A stretch of DNA of 35,371 nucleotides from assembly GCF_009745975.1 (NCBI RefSeq), contig NZ_WHOL01000085.1, positions 9,110 to 44,480 on the forward strand, in the 5' to 3' direction. A model generated the notes under the pieces. The model worked only from the letters and a program-made list of their open reading frames with translations, did not search any database and was not told where the DNA came from. This stretch comes from Actinokineospora pegani (lineage in GTDB: Bacteria; Actinomycetota; Actinomycetes; Mycobacteriales; Pseudonocardiaceae). Shown here one piece after another: positions 24,521 through 32,729 of the stretch. A program made the translations under genes and the position numbers. Each line of letters begins with the position of its first letter. Within the stretch, counting starts at the first letter, position 1.

Positions 24521-24698
24521 TGGCCTTCTCCATGACTTTGCCGATGATGATCGCCACCACGGCGAGCGCGGCGGCGACTAGGAGGGCGGTCACCACGACC
24601 GTCTCGGTGGCGTAGCCCCGGTCATCGGTGGTGTCGCGTAGCAGGGCCCGGATCATGGCGCGGGCCAGCGCCCAGTAGTCACTGAGGTGCTTGAGCAT
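24504..24698 (-). CDS. Flp-like major pilin candidate
   Basis: A small protein of 64 residues with an excellent ribosome site (AAGGAGAAGC) before ATG 24698. A charged N-terminal half (LARAMIRALLRDTTDDRG) precedes YATETVVVTALLVAAALAVV, a single helix, ending with KVMEKANGITF. Size, position beside TadC and TadE, and the DRG-x-E signal fit a Flp pilin. The Glu falls at +4 rather than +5 if cleavage follows Gly, a small departure from the family pattern. The strong ribosome site fits high expression, as expected of a major subunit. Confidence 0.75.
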   Translation of the reverse strand: MLKHLSDYWALARAMIRALLRDTTDDRGYATETVVVTALLVAAALAVVAIIIGKVMEKANGITF

Positions 24699-24714
24699 TG
24701 CTTCTCCTTGGGGA

Positions 24715-25494
24715 TCACAGTCCTGTGAGGACTTGGTTGATGGCCGGGTAGCCGATGAGGGCGAGGAAGCCGAGGAACAGGATGGCCACCGGCAACGACA
24801 TGCGTTCGGTTGCTGCCTGGGCGCGCTGCTCAGCCTCGGTGGTCTGGCGGGTGCGCATGGCGCGGGTCCGGGCTGCGAGGGAGGCGCGGATGCGGGCGCC
24901 CTCGCAGCCTGCGAGGCTGACCGATGCCGCCAGCTCGGCGAGGTCGCCGATGTCCAGGCGGTCGCCCAGGTCGCGCAGGGCTGACCAAGGCGAGGCGCGG
25001 GTGAGCCGGGCGGTGTCCAGCGCTCGGCGAATCTGCTCGGCGGCCCAGCCGTGGCCGTTGGTCGCGGCGCCGGTGAGGGCGCTGTCGATGCCCGCGCCTC
25101 CCGCCACCGCGATCCAGACCAGGTCGAGGTAGGCGGCGAGGGTTTGCCGGAACTCGTTCCGCAGCCTTGCGGCGTTCGCGCGTAGGAGGATGTCCGGGAG
25201 CACAAACCCTGCGACGCCCAGCGCGGCCGCGGCGACCAATGGCGCGCCGATCCCGAGGGGAAGGCCAAGCGCGAACAGGGCGGTGGCGGCCGCTCCTGGA
25301 CCGAACACACCGGCGGCGGCCAGAGCGAGCTTGCGGGCGTGGTGGTCGGAGGGCTGGCGGTTGACCAGGGCGAGGTCATGCGCGAGTCGGCCGTGGCTCT
25401 TGCCGAGTGCGAGCGACTGTGGAGGAAGGGAGTTCGCCGCCATGGCCCAGAGGCCGGCGCCGACTCCTGAGCCAAGTAGGAGTTGCAGGATCAT
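24715..25494 (-). CDS. tadC: TadC-like type II secretion F domain protein
   Basis: A protein of 259 residues. It has an N-terminal membrane helix, a pair of hydrophobic segments near residues 45-80, and the cytoplasmic four-helix core of a T2SSF domain. A C-terminal helix (MSLPVAILFLGFLALIGYPA) completes the layout. This is one of the two inner-membrane platform proteins of Tad pili. Its start overlaps the TadB-like gene by 4 bp, as expected for the TadB-TadC pair. The assignment of C rather than B follows gene order after the ATPase. Confidence 0.85.
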   Translation of the reverse strand: MILQLLLGSGVGAGLWAMAANSLPPQSLALGKSHGRLAHDLALVNRQPSDHHARKLALAAAGVFGPGAAATALFALGLPLGIGAPLVAAAALGVAGFVLPDILLRANAARLRNEFRQTLAAYLDLVWIAVAGGAGIDSALTGAATNGHGWAAEQIRRALDTARLTRASPWSALRDLGDRLDIGDLAELAASVSLAGCEGARIRASLAARTRAMRTRQTTEAEQRAQAATERMSLPVAILFLGFLALIGYPAINQVLTGL

Positions 25495-26303
25495 CGTGCT
25501 TCCCCACTGACTGGTCGGGCTCGGACCGTGTGCGCCAGCCAGGCGAAGCCGGTTGCGAACAGCGCGACGACCGCTGCGAGAACCAACTGCCCCTGGGCGC
25601 CGTTGAAGGCGTCGAGGTAGGGGCGGTTGAGGATCATCAGGGCGATGGTGAATCCCAAGGTCGTCCCGACGATGACCCGCACTGTCGTCCGTGTCCGGGC
25701 CCGCCCCGCGGCCACGCGCATCCGCATCGCGGCGTGGTCGCGAGCTGCCTCGGCGAGGGAGCCCAGCAGTTCGGCCAGACGGCGGGCCTGCTGCTCGGCC
25801 GCGACCGCCAGCGCGGTGGCGACGAGGTCGCCCACAGGGTCATCGAGGCGCTGGCCCAGCTCGCGCAGCGCGGGCGCCAGGCGGCCGCCTCGCTCGATGC
25901 CCGCGGCGACCTCGCCCAACTCGGAGCGGATGGCCTGCGGAGCGAGCGGGGTGGTGGCGAGGACCGCCTGCTCCAACCCGGCCGCCGAGGACAGCGTGTC
26001 GCGCAGCATCTCGGCCCAGGTGGCGATCGCCGCGGTGCGGGTGACGCGCCGGTCGTGCTCGCGGTCGGGCCCCAGGAGGTCGGGGAGGAACCACGCGCCG
26101 AGGGCAGCCGCGACGGCACCCGCCAGCCAGCCGGTGGACCACCAGACACCCGCGGCCACGACAACCGCCGCACCGGCCTTGAGAAACGCGCCTCGGCTGG
26201 CACGAGGTTGTCGAGGCTCCCCGGTGCCGTGCCAGGCTCGGGCGAGCACGACCAAGCCGGTACCGGCTCCTGCGCCCACGAGCGCGGAGACGACGGTGGT
26301 CAT
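25491..26303 (-). CDS. tadB: TadB-like type II secretion F domain protein
   Basis: A protein of 270 residues. The ATG at 26303 overlaps the ATPase stop (ATGA); the upstream open frame only shadows the ATPase gene. Membrane helices occur at the N-terminus, near residues 45-75 and twice at the C-terminus (TTLGFTIALMILN, LVLAAVVALFATGFAWL). Between them lies a T2SSF core (AEMLRDTLSSAAGLEQAVL, ALRELGQRL). It should form the inner-membrane platform with the TadC-like protein and couple ATP hydrolysis to pilus assembly. Confidence 0.86.
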   Translation of the reverse strand: MTTVVSALVGAGAGTGLVVLARAWHGTGEPRQPRASRGAFLKAGAAVVVAAGVWWSTGWLAGAVAAALGAWFLPDLLGPDREHDRRVTRTAAIATWAEMLRDTLSSAAGLEQAVLATTPLAPQAIRSELGEVAAGIERGGRLAPALRELGQRLDDPVGDLVATALAVAAEQQARRLAELLGSLAEAARDHAAMRMRVAAGRARTRTTVRVIVGTTLGFTIALMILNRPYLDAFNGAQGQLVLAAVVALFATGFAWLAHTVRARPVSGEAR

Positions 26304-27625
26304 GAGGTCCACCAGCCCATCGGGTTCTCCAGCATGTCGGGGTCGAACCCGACGTCGGCGAGGTCGTCGAGGGTGGCGCCGTGCAGGCTGCCCGCGACCG
26401 GGCGGGCCCGGTTGTCCGGTCCGGGTCGGTAAACCTCGTTGGTGACGACGTGGGCACCGTCGGCGGCCACGACCTCCCGAATCGAGGAGACGACCCGGCT
26501 GGCCCGGTCCTTGGTTCTGGCGAGGTGGACGACGAAGTGCAGGCCGGTGGAGACGAGCAGGTTGGTGACCTCGACGGGGAGGCGCTCGTCGCCTTGGGCG
26601 GCGTAGGCGGCGAGCCTGGCGAACGCCGCCCCGGAGGACGAGGCGTGCAGGGTCGCCAGCGAGCCGTCGTTGCCCTGGGACATGGCGTTGCACATCGGGA
26701 TGACCTCGGGGCCGCGGATCTCGCCGACGATCACGCGGTCCGGGGACATGCGCAATGCCCAGCGGAGCAGCTCGGCCTGGGAGATGGCGCCCTCGCCCTC
26801 GATGTTGGCGTCTCGCGCCTGCAGGGCGATGACGTCGATGCGGGTCGGGTCGTGCTCGAGGCCGAGTTCGAGGGTGTCCTCGATGGTGATGAGGCGCTCC
26901 GCGGCGTCGATGTCGGCGGCCATGGCGCGCAGCAGCGTGGTCTTGCCCGCGCTGGTGCCGCCGGTGATCAGGACGTTCTTCCTCGCCCGGGTGAGCGCGC
27001 TGAGGAAGGACTCCAGGCCGATGTCGACGCTGCCCCGCCTGCGCAGTTGGTGCAGGGTGGCGGTGACGTAGCCGTGGCGGCGGATGGTGAGCGCGGTCGA
27101 GCCGTCGCTGGTCAGCCCGAGAACGGCGAAGAGCCGCTGGCCGCCGGGCAGTTGGAGGTTGAGCGCGGGGGAGCCTTGGTCGAGGCGCCGCTCGTGGGTG
27201 GCTGAGCGGGCCAGGTCCCGCACGAGTTCGGTCAGTTCGTCGTTCGAGGACGCCACCGGGGCGACGCGGACCCTGCGGCCGTCGGCGTGGTGGACGACGA
27301 CGTCGTCCCACCGGTTGACCGCGATGGTCTCGACGGTCGGGTCGTCCAGCCAACGCTGGAGCCCTCCCGCGCCGATGAACTCCTTCACGATGTCCCCGAC
27401 GATGCGATGCGCTGTGCCGTCTTCGACAGGTGGCCGTCCCGCGGCCAGTTCGGCCTCGGTGTGCGTGCGCAGTGCGCTGTCGGCGATGCTGCGGGCGATA
27501 GTGCCCCGAACCTCGCCGATCGACCCGGTGTCGACGGCACCCACCTCGGCTGCGACGCGCTGCGGCAGTTCGACGGCCACCTCGTGGCGGATGGCCTGCC
27601 TGAGCCGGGTCTGCGCGGCGCTCAT
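26300..27625 (-). CDS. tadA: TadA/CpaF-type pilus assembly ATPase
   Basis: A protein of 441 residues, starting at ATG 27625, which overlaps the lipoprotein gene stop. It has the CpaF/TadA N-terminal domain and then a secretion ATPase core. Walker A is GGTSAGKTT at about 222-230, an ITIEDTLELGLEH Asp box follows, Walker B is VIVGEIRG at about 298-304, and the His box is LATLHASS near 323-330. ATP hydrolysis at the cytoplasmic face would drive polymerisation and possibly retraction of the Flp pilus. Adjacent TadB, TadC, Flp and TadE genes confirm the context. Confidence 0.94.
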   Translation of the reverse strand: MSAAQTRLRQAIRHEVAVELPQRVAAEVGAVDTGSIGEVRGTIARSIADSALRTHTEAELAAGRPPVEDGTAHRIVGDIVKEFIGAGGLQRWLDDPTVETIAVNRWDDVVVHHADGRRVRVAPVASSNDELTELVRDLARSATHERRLDQGSPALNLQLPGGQRLFAVLGLTSDGSTALTIRRHGYVTATLHQLRRRGSVDIGLESFLSALTRARKNVLITGGTSAGKTTLLRAMAADIDAAERLITIEDTLELGLEHDPTRIDVIALQARDANIEGEGAISQAELLRWALRMSPDRVIVGEIRGPEVIPMCNAMSQGNDGSLATLHASSSGAAFARLAAYAAQGDERLPVEVTNLLVSTGLHFVVHLARTKDRASRVVSSIREVVAADGAHVVTNEVYRPGPDNRARPVAGSLHGATLDDLADVGFDPDMLENPMGWWTS

Positions 27626-28284
27626 CGCGAGGCGATCGCGTTCATGAGGCCGTCGGCGACCGCGCAGGGATCGACGGACGGGAAGCGCGCGTTGGCGACG
27701 ATGACGCCGCCGGTGCCGTTGGCGAGGGTGACCAGCCCGAGGCACTGCTTGCCGAACTTGGGGTCCTCGGGACGGGGGTGGAGGAGCCCTGGCTTGCCCG
27801 CCCACTGCTTGGCGACCGAGCCAGGTTCCCTGGCCGGGTCGGCGTCGAGCTTGTCGCTCCAGAGGATGTTGGCCTGGAAGCGGCCGCCCTTCTCGGTGGG
27901 TCGGGCGCCGGGCTGAATCTCGATCTGGCCGCTGTTGCTCCAGGAGCAGCGGACCTTGATGGAGCCGCTTGCCTCTGATTGGACGGGCGGGTGGGGCTTG
28001 CCGTCGGTGGGGCGTACCGGTTCCGGGAAGTCGTCCCAGGTGACAACGGTGCACGGGTCGAACGGCGCGCCCACCTCGGAGGCGCTCTTGGGACCGTTGA
28101 GATCACCGAGGCGGAGCGAGCCCTCGGCGCGTCCGGCACGGCGGTCGACGCTGGCGGCATCGTCCTGCGCCGGGGTGCTGAACCCTGCCCCCGCGGGTCC
28201 GAGGGCGGTCTGGGTCTCGTCGTTGGTGCAGGCGGTCGCCACCGCGATCAGCGCGGCAGTCGGGATCAGGACGCGGATTTTCAT
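27622..28284 (-). CDS. DUF3558-like lipoprotein
   Basis: A protein of 220 residues, ATG 28284 preceded by GAGGAACC. The signal MKIRVLIPTAALIAVATAC ends in a lipobox-like Cys, so it is probably a lipoprotein anchored to the outer face of the membrane. The mature part has the pattern of DUF3558 proteins: FDPCTVVTWDDFPE, then KVRCSWSNS, KQCLGLVTLANG and a final DPCAVADGLMNAI, with cysteines that could pair. The function of this family is unknown; several members lie in pilus or secretion loci of Actinobacteria. It is coupled to the TadA gene by a 4-bp overlap. Confidence 0.72.
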   Translation of the reverse strand: MKIRVLIPTAALIAVATACTNDETQTALGPAGAGFSTPAQDDAASVDRRAGRAEGSLRLGDLNGPKSASEVGAPFDPCTVVTWDDFPEPVRPTDGKPHPPVQSEASGSIKVRCSWSNSGQIEIQPGARPTEKGGRFQANILWSDKLDADPAREPGSVAKQWAGKPGLLHPRPEDPKFGKQCLGLVTLANGTGGVIVANARFPSVDPCAVADGLMNAIASR

Positions 28285-28301
28285 TGGTTCCTCACTGGGG
28301 T

Positions 28302-29369
28302 TCAGCGCTGGGTAAACAGACCTTCGATTGCCTTGGTCGCGAGGTCGCAGTCGTAGGACCACGCCTTGATCAGCTGGACCGCTTCGGTCTGGGCCGGGTC
28401 GGTGAGGTCCCTGCGGACCTTGACCTCGTCGTCGGCGACCACGGTCAGGTAGCAGGTGCCAGTGCCCGCGGGGCCGCCGCCGACGTTGAGGACGGTGGAC
28501 ACGCCGGGGCGGCCCGCGACCGTGATCGGCTCGTACTTGTCGGACCCGACCTCTGAGGTGTCGCCTGTCGGGTCGTCGTCGAGGCCCACGGTGACCGTCA
28601 GGAGCCCGCCGAGCGGGTCGCCGGGTGCGGGGGTCTGCGGGTACATGGTGCAGCTGTGCGGGCCGTCGTAGCGGAACCGCACCGGCCTGCCGAAGTGCTC
28701 CACAGCGGCGTCGAGCTTGCCGCAGGGGTCGATCGCGCCGGTGCTCAACATCGGACTGGTGACCTTGTCTGACCAGGTGGCCGGGTTCTTCCAGTAGCGG
28801 GCGACGGCGCCGAGGTAGGTGGCGGCGACCTCGCACGAGTCCTTGCGCTGCTGACCGGTCGGGCGCTGACGAACACGCAGCTCCAATCCCTCGGTCTCCG
28901 ACAGCGGGTACAGGTAGCCGCACGCGTCGGCGTCCCCGGCGTCGTCGTTGAGCTTGAGCACGTCGACCCCGCCGATCGACAGCGGCGTGGCCTTCGAGCG
29001 CGTTCGCTCGTCGACCTCCCGGGCGGTGGCGTTGAGCCGCCACACGGGCAGGTCCCCTGCCTTCGGGGCGAGTTGGAGGGTGCAGGTGCTCAGATCGTCC
29101 GAGGGCATGAGGTCCTCGGCCTGCATCCCGGTCGCCTCTGCGGCGGCCGCGGGATCGTGCAGGGCGCAGGTGTCGACCATGCGCAACCGCCCCATGTCAG
29201 GCGCGACCTGATCGTCCACAGGGGTTGGGAGAGTCGCGGTGAAGGGCCCGGCCTGGACTACGTGGTTGTCAAACCAGGGTGGTTCGGGCGCGGGGTCGGC
29301 GAAGCCTGTGACCGCGGCGGCGAGCAGCATGCAGACCCTCGGCGCGAGGATGATGAACGGCTTGAACAC
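28302..29369 (-). CDS. Secreted DUF3558-like protein of the Tad locus
   Basis: A protein of 355 residues starting at GTG 29369, preceded by AAGGAGAGCCA; the open frame further upstream is not needed. A hydrophobic N-terminus (FKPFIILAPRVCMLLAAAV) acts as a signal sequence. Cysteines recur in a pattern such as VDTCALHDP, STCTLQL and DSCEVAATYLGA, then DPCGKLDAAVEHFG, GTCYLTV and YDCDLATKAIEGL. The pattern repeats the spacing of the neighbouring lipoprotein, suggesting two related domains in tandem. Probably extracytoplasmic; function unknown. Confidence 0.65.
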   Translation of the reverse strand: MFKPFIILAPRVCMLLAAAVTGFADPAPEPPWFDNHVVQAGPFTATLPTPVDDQVAPDMGRLRMVDTCALHDPAAAAEATGMQAEDLMPSDDLSTCTLQLAPKAGDLPVWRLNATAREVDERTRSKATPLSIGGVDVLKLNDDAGDADACGYLYPLSETEGLELRVRQRPTGQQRKDSCEVAATYLGAVARYWKNPATWSDKVTSPMLSTGAIDPCGKLDAAVEHFGRPVRFRYDGPHSCTMYPQTPAPGDPLGGLLTVTVGLDDDPTGDTSEVGSDKYEPITVAGRPGVSTVLNVGGGPAGTGTCYLTVVADDEVKVRRDLTDPAQTEAVQLIKAWSYDCDLATKAIEGLFTQR

Positions 29370-29388
29370 TGGCTCTCCTTCGGTTTCA

Positions 29389-29901
29389 TCAAGCTGTGGC
29401 AAGAGGACGGTCGGCGATGGCTGAGGCGACCGGCCCGACCGCGCGGCAGAGCGGGTGCGAGGACAGGTCGGCAGGGACTGATCCCGTCGCCACGGCGCGG
29501 GCGATCGCCCGCGCCCCGGTCGGGTCGAAAGGGATGCGGGCCAGTGCGGGCTGTCCTGTCGACCGTCCTGGTCCGTCGCCGACCACGAGAAGCAAGGAGC
29601 CAGGCGCCACCGTGCTGACCTCGGCGCCGCCGGGTGCGACAGCGAGGCAGACCTCGGCGCGGTTCACGACCTCATGCGCGACCGAGCCGGGGAGGGGTTG
29701 ACCGCAATCAGCCAGGATGACGAGGTCAGGGGCCTCTGCCGCGGCGACGAGGACGTCTGCGGCACGGTGGGCCGGGCACGCCTCCCAGTCGTCCGTGAGG
29801 ATCACGGCCCGCCTGGCCGGTGTGGGCCAGGTGAGCGCGAGTGCGCCGGTGATGGTGCTGACCCCAGGAGATCGTCCCAGCGAGTAGAGCGCGACCAACA
29901 T
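29389..29901 (-). CDS. CpaE-like protein with a degenerate P-loop
   Basis: A protein of 170 residues whose start (29901) overlaps the upstream stop by one base. The N-terminus MLVALYSLGRSPGVSTITGA aligns with the deviant Walker A of MinD/ParA/CpaE proteins, but both lysines of the KGGxGKT pattern are missing. APDLVILADCGQPLP resembles the DYVIIDtp strand, and VCLAVAPGGAEVS a later strand. It is much shorter than typical CpaE. I infer a non-hydrolysing CpaE-like localisation factor for the Tad system. The position between CpaB-like and secreted genes fits. Confidence 0.6.
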   Translation of the reverse strand: MLVALYSLGRSPGVSTITGALALTWPTPARRAVILTDDWEACPAHRAADVLVAAAEAPDLVILADCGQPLPGSVAHEVVNRAEVCLAVAPGGAEVSTVAPGSLLLVVGDGPGRSTGQPALARIPFDPTGARAIARAVATGSVPADLSSHPLCRAVGPVASAIADRPLATA

Positions 29902-30503
29902 TATTGGTCCTTAGTGGATAGGAGGATTAGGGAGACGCGTTCTGCGGGCAACGTCGCTACGTCGCGGGCGTCCAGCTCCGGCAGTTGCAAGGAGACGACG
30001 GTCGACTCCGAGGACAGCCGCGCCGTGTCGGCGATCGTGGCCGTCCACGCCGACGCGGGCCTGCCGGATTCGACATCGGCGAGGACGACTGAGACATTGG
30101 CCCCGGCAGTCGCGCCGGGCGGGATCCGCCCTGGCCCGAGGGCCATGGCCACCACAGCGGCGCCGTACGGAACGCGAGCCTGGCCCACCGCCGAGGCCGG
30201 GAGGATGGCACCTGCGGGCAGGCTCGTCGTAAGTGGTCGCCCGAGGACCGAGGAGATCTCGTCAGCGGGCACGATCGAAACGCCGTGCGCGTCGACGACT
30301 TCGACCTGCTTCAAATCCTCGACGTCCAGGGTATGCCCGACCGGAACGGGGTTGGACAGAGCAGCCACCAGCACCGTTCCGGGCTCCCTGGCCAACACGA
30401 CGGAACCGGTCGCGCACACGACCACCAGGAGGATTCCCACAAGAGCAAGGGGGATGTTGCGTGGTCGCAAGTCAGCGAGCCTGGAGCGAGTTCGGGCGCT
30501 CAT
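29901..30503 (-). CDS. SAF-domain CpaB/RcpC-like pilus assembly protein
   Basis: A protein of 200 residues, ATG 30503 overlapping the sigma factor stop (ATGA). A basic N-terminus precedes one membrane helix (IPLALVGILLVVVCATGSVV). A SAF domain then follows (about 50-115: NPVPVGHTLDVEDLKQVEVV, LGRPLTTSLPAGAILPASAV). CpaB/RcpC-type proteins of Tad systems have this layout and act outside the cytoplasmic membrane, perhaps guiding the pilus through the envelope. The C-terminal part has strands ending LILLSTKDQ. Confidence 0.82.
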   Translation of the reverse strand: MSARTRSRLADLRPRNIPLALVGILLVVVCATGSVVLAREPGTVLVAALSNPVPVGHTLDVEDLKQVEVVDAHGVSIVPADEISSVLGRPLTTSLPAGAILPASAVGQARVPYGAAVVAMALGPGRIPPGATAGANVSVVLADVESGRPASAWTATIADTARLSSESTVVSLQLPELDARDVATLPAERVSLILLSTKDQ

Positions 30504-31444
30504 GCGGCCCGCTCCACCCTGTTCCTGACTGCCTTGGCGATGGGAACGAGGCCAAGGCCCTCCAGGTCCTCGGCGGGCATCCCGACGAGGGCGCGCACCG
30601 CCGGACCACCGGGGTCCGTGAGCCGTGTGCGAACGGAGTGGAGTCGACGGCGAACGGTTGTCCTGGACACGCCCGTCGCAGAGGCGATCTCCCGCTCGGT
30701 CATGCCACGCGCCGCCAACGCCAGCACGTGCGCCTCCGCAGGCTGGACCGCAGCTTCGCGCAAGAGGACGAGCCAACCCTCGGGGCCGCGATGGACATCC
30801 GCCGTGAGCCGTTCGGAGCCCGGGTCCTCGATCTCGGGCGTGAGCGGAACCGCGGGCCGACGAGACCCCCTGGTCCAGCGCTCGTCATCCAGGTCCTGCT
30901 GGCTCAGGAGCGGGACCCGCGCGCGCACCTGCTCGTCGGTGGGTTCGCGGCCGAGTTCGGACAGCAGCACCGCCCGCGCAGCGGCGATGCGCGCGAAGCG
31001 GACCCGCGTCCGCGCGGGCACGCTGACAGGCGCCGAAACGCCGCCGAGTTGCCTTTTGACGTGCTCGGCGATCCAGAGCCGCAAGTAACCTGGCCCCGAG
31101 GGGCGCGTCGGGTCATACGCCCAAACACCGTGGACGACAGCGGCACGTGCCACCGCCAGCAGGTCGTCGGTGTCCACAACGGGAGTCCGTGTCCACCACG
31201 ACGCCCGAAGGGCGGCAACGGTGGCCCGAGTCAGCGGCTCGGCGAGTTCGACGAGCCTGGTCGTCGCCAGGCGGCCCGCTTCATCGCGCAGGTCCAACTC
31301 AGGCGAACCGCGACGGCCTTCGAGCCGCATCGTGGCGTGCGCACGGTGGCCATCGGCGGCTATCGGGGCCAGCGCCCGAAGCGCGGTCCTATCGAGCCGC
31401 TGGTGTCGGGAGCACTCCTCAGCGACATCGCACAAAGACAGCAT
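30500..31444 (-). CDS. Sigma-70 family RNA polymerase sigma factor
   Basis: A protein of 314 residues. ATG 31444 is chosen because AAAGGACC precedes it at good distance. Region 2-like sequence lies near 90-140 (DTDDLLAVARAAVVHGVWAY, GYLRLWIAEHVKRQL). A region 3-like helical part follows (RIAAARAVLLSELGREPTDE). Region 4 has a helix-turn-helix near 250-280 (MTEREIASATGVSRTTVRRRL). It probably directs RNA polymerase to promoters of the Tad operon, whose first structural gene it overlaps. An anti-sigma partner is not evident beside it. Confidence 0.83.
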   Translation of the reverse strand: MLSLCDVAEECSRHQRLDRTALRALAPIAADGHRAHATMRLEGRRGSPELDLRDEAGRLATTRLVELAEPLTRATVAALRASWWTRTPVVDTDDLLAVARAAVVHGVWAYDPTRPSGPGYLRLWIAEHVKRQLGGVSAPVSVPARTRVRFARIAAARAVLLSELGREPTDEQVRARVPLLSQQDLDDERWTRGSRRPAVPLTPEIEDPGSERLTADVHRGPEGWLVLLREAAVQPAEAHVLALAARGMTEREIASATGVSRTTVRRRLHSVRTRLTDPGGPAVRALVGMPAEDLEGLGLVPIAKAVRNRVERAA

Positions 31445-31558
31445 GATTTGGTCCTTTCCCTTGGGGCCCACCTTGATGAGGGCAGGGCTGATCGCCGCTG
31501 GACCCGTTCGGCGGGTGAAGCGGGGTTGGTGTTCGGTGGGGAGTGGGCTAGCGGTGGC

Positions 31559-32464
31559 TCATCCGCCGGTGTTCAGGGCTCCGACCTCGATGACCCGGGA
31601 GTTCAGGGCCGCGGTTGTGGTGAGGTCGGGCAGGGCGCCGGAGCCGGGGTCCCCTGACCAGGTGACCTGCCAGCGCACACTGACCCGGATGGTGACCTCG
31701 CCGGGCCGGGTGAACGTGTGACCGCAGGTCGGAGGCGCGACGGGGTCATCGTCGCGGTACGCCATGCCGAGGTCGGGGCAGGACACGACGACGCCGTCGA
31801 GATGCCACGTCGCCGCGATCGGTCGAGCGCTGACCGACAGCGTCATCCCCGGCACGGACGCTGACGCCGTCGTCGGGGTCTGCGACTCGACCCAGAGCCA
31901 CGTCGGCAGGCCGACGAGCAGGTCGGACCGCGGGCTGGTGCGGATCACCGGAGCGGGCAGGCGCATGCTGGCGCGCGCAGTCGCCGCAAGCACGGCCGGG
32001 TCGTGGGCCGGGCCCGTGATGACCCCGTTCGCTGTCCCGAGCACGCCGCACGAACTCGCGTCCGACACGCAGTCGGACTGGGTGGCTGCCGATGACGGAG
32101 GCCGGTCTGCAGGAACTGCTCCGGGGGCGGGTGCGGGACGGTTGTCGCTTCCCACTCCGACTTCAACCTGGCAAAGGGGCGTGGGCGCGGCATCGCACCC
32201 CGCCGAGCCCCAACCGTCGTCGGCAGTGGCAGTACCGGCAGTCAGCAGGAGGCTGACCACGGTCAGGACGATGTGAGGTCGCCTTCTCGACCTCTGCTGC
32301 GGCGCGAGGTCGATCTGGCGGCTACAGGCGCGGCTACAACTGGCAACAGGCGCATTCGTCGGCGCGAGGTCGTGCTCGCGCGTACTCGCAGGCTTCGCGA
32401 GAAGCTCACAACTAGGAGACGAACAAGCCTGGATCGCTGCCCGTCGCCGCTTTCCCGTCAGCAT
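31559..32464 (-). CDS. Secreted hypothetical protein upstream of the Tad sigma factor
   Basis: Up to 301 residues from ATG 32464. The true start may be further in, because the signal-like sequence PHIVLTVVSLLLTAGTATA begins only near residue 63 and is preceded by an Arg-rich stretch. No ribosome site clearly settles this. The mature part has a Cys-containing, Pro-rich N-terminal region and then a beta-rich domain (PTWLWVESQTPTTA, TWHLDGVVVSCPDLGM, GEVTIRVSVRWQVTWSG). This resembles secreted or surface-exposed proteins near actinobacterial Tad genes. No catalytic motif is seen. It is 114 bp upstream of the sigma factor gene on the same strand. Confidence 0.62.
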   Translation of the reverse strand: MLTGKRRRAAIQACSSPSCELLAKPASTREHDLAPTNAPVASCSRACSRQIDLAPQQRSRRRPHIVLTVVSLLLTAGTATADDGWGSAGCDAAPTPLCQVEVGVGSDNRPAPAPGAVPADRPPSSAATQSDCVSDASSCGVLGTANGVITGPAHDPAVLAATARASMRLPAPVIRTSPRSDLLVGLPTWLWVESQTPTTASASVPGMTLSVSARPIAATWHLDGVVVSCPDLGMAYRDDDPVAPPTCGHTFTRPGEVTIRVSVRWQVTWSGDPGSGALPDLTTTAALNSRVIEVGALNTGG

Positions 32465-32624
32465 GTCCCCACCGCCTGAACAGCAAAGTCGCTACCCCCA
32501 CGCATCTTGATCCAGTTCTCTGACTGTCCACAGTCGCCTACCAGAAGCTGCCGGTTGAGACCGTCGAGGCGTTCACTCATGGCTTCGAGGTTTCACCACT
32601 GGGGCGACCGGTGAGAAGGGGTCC

Positions 32625-32661
32625 GCTGTCTTCCGTTGAGGTGAAGACAGCAGAAGACAGC
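32625..32661. promoter_or_regulatory. Three copies of a 9-mer, one inverted: operator candidate
   Basis: GCTGTCTTC (32625-32633) is the perfect inverse of GAAGACAGC at 32643-32651, across 9 bases. GAAGACAGC recurs directly at 32653-32661 after a single A. The site lies 69 bp before the ATG of the flavoprotein gene, in the divergent region facing the Tad locus. It fits a dimeric regulator site with an extra half-site. Confidence 0.55.
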
Positions 32662-32729
32662 AGGGGCTGACGCGAGGGCCAAGCCCTGGCACAGTTGGTG
32701 AGGCAGTGTCGCGAACAAGGGGGTGTCGC

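Noticed and set aside
26300-28054. 584-residue extension of the TadA ATPase
   Set aside because: The upstream part is a shadow of the lipoprotein gene; ATG 27625 makes an ATGA overlap and fits family length.
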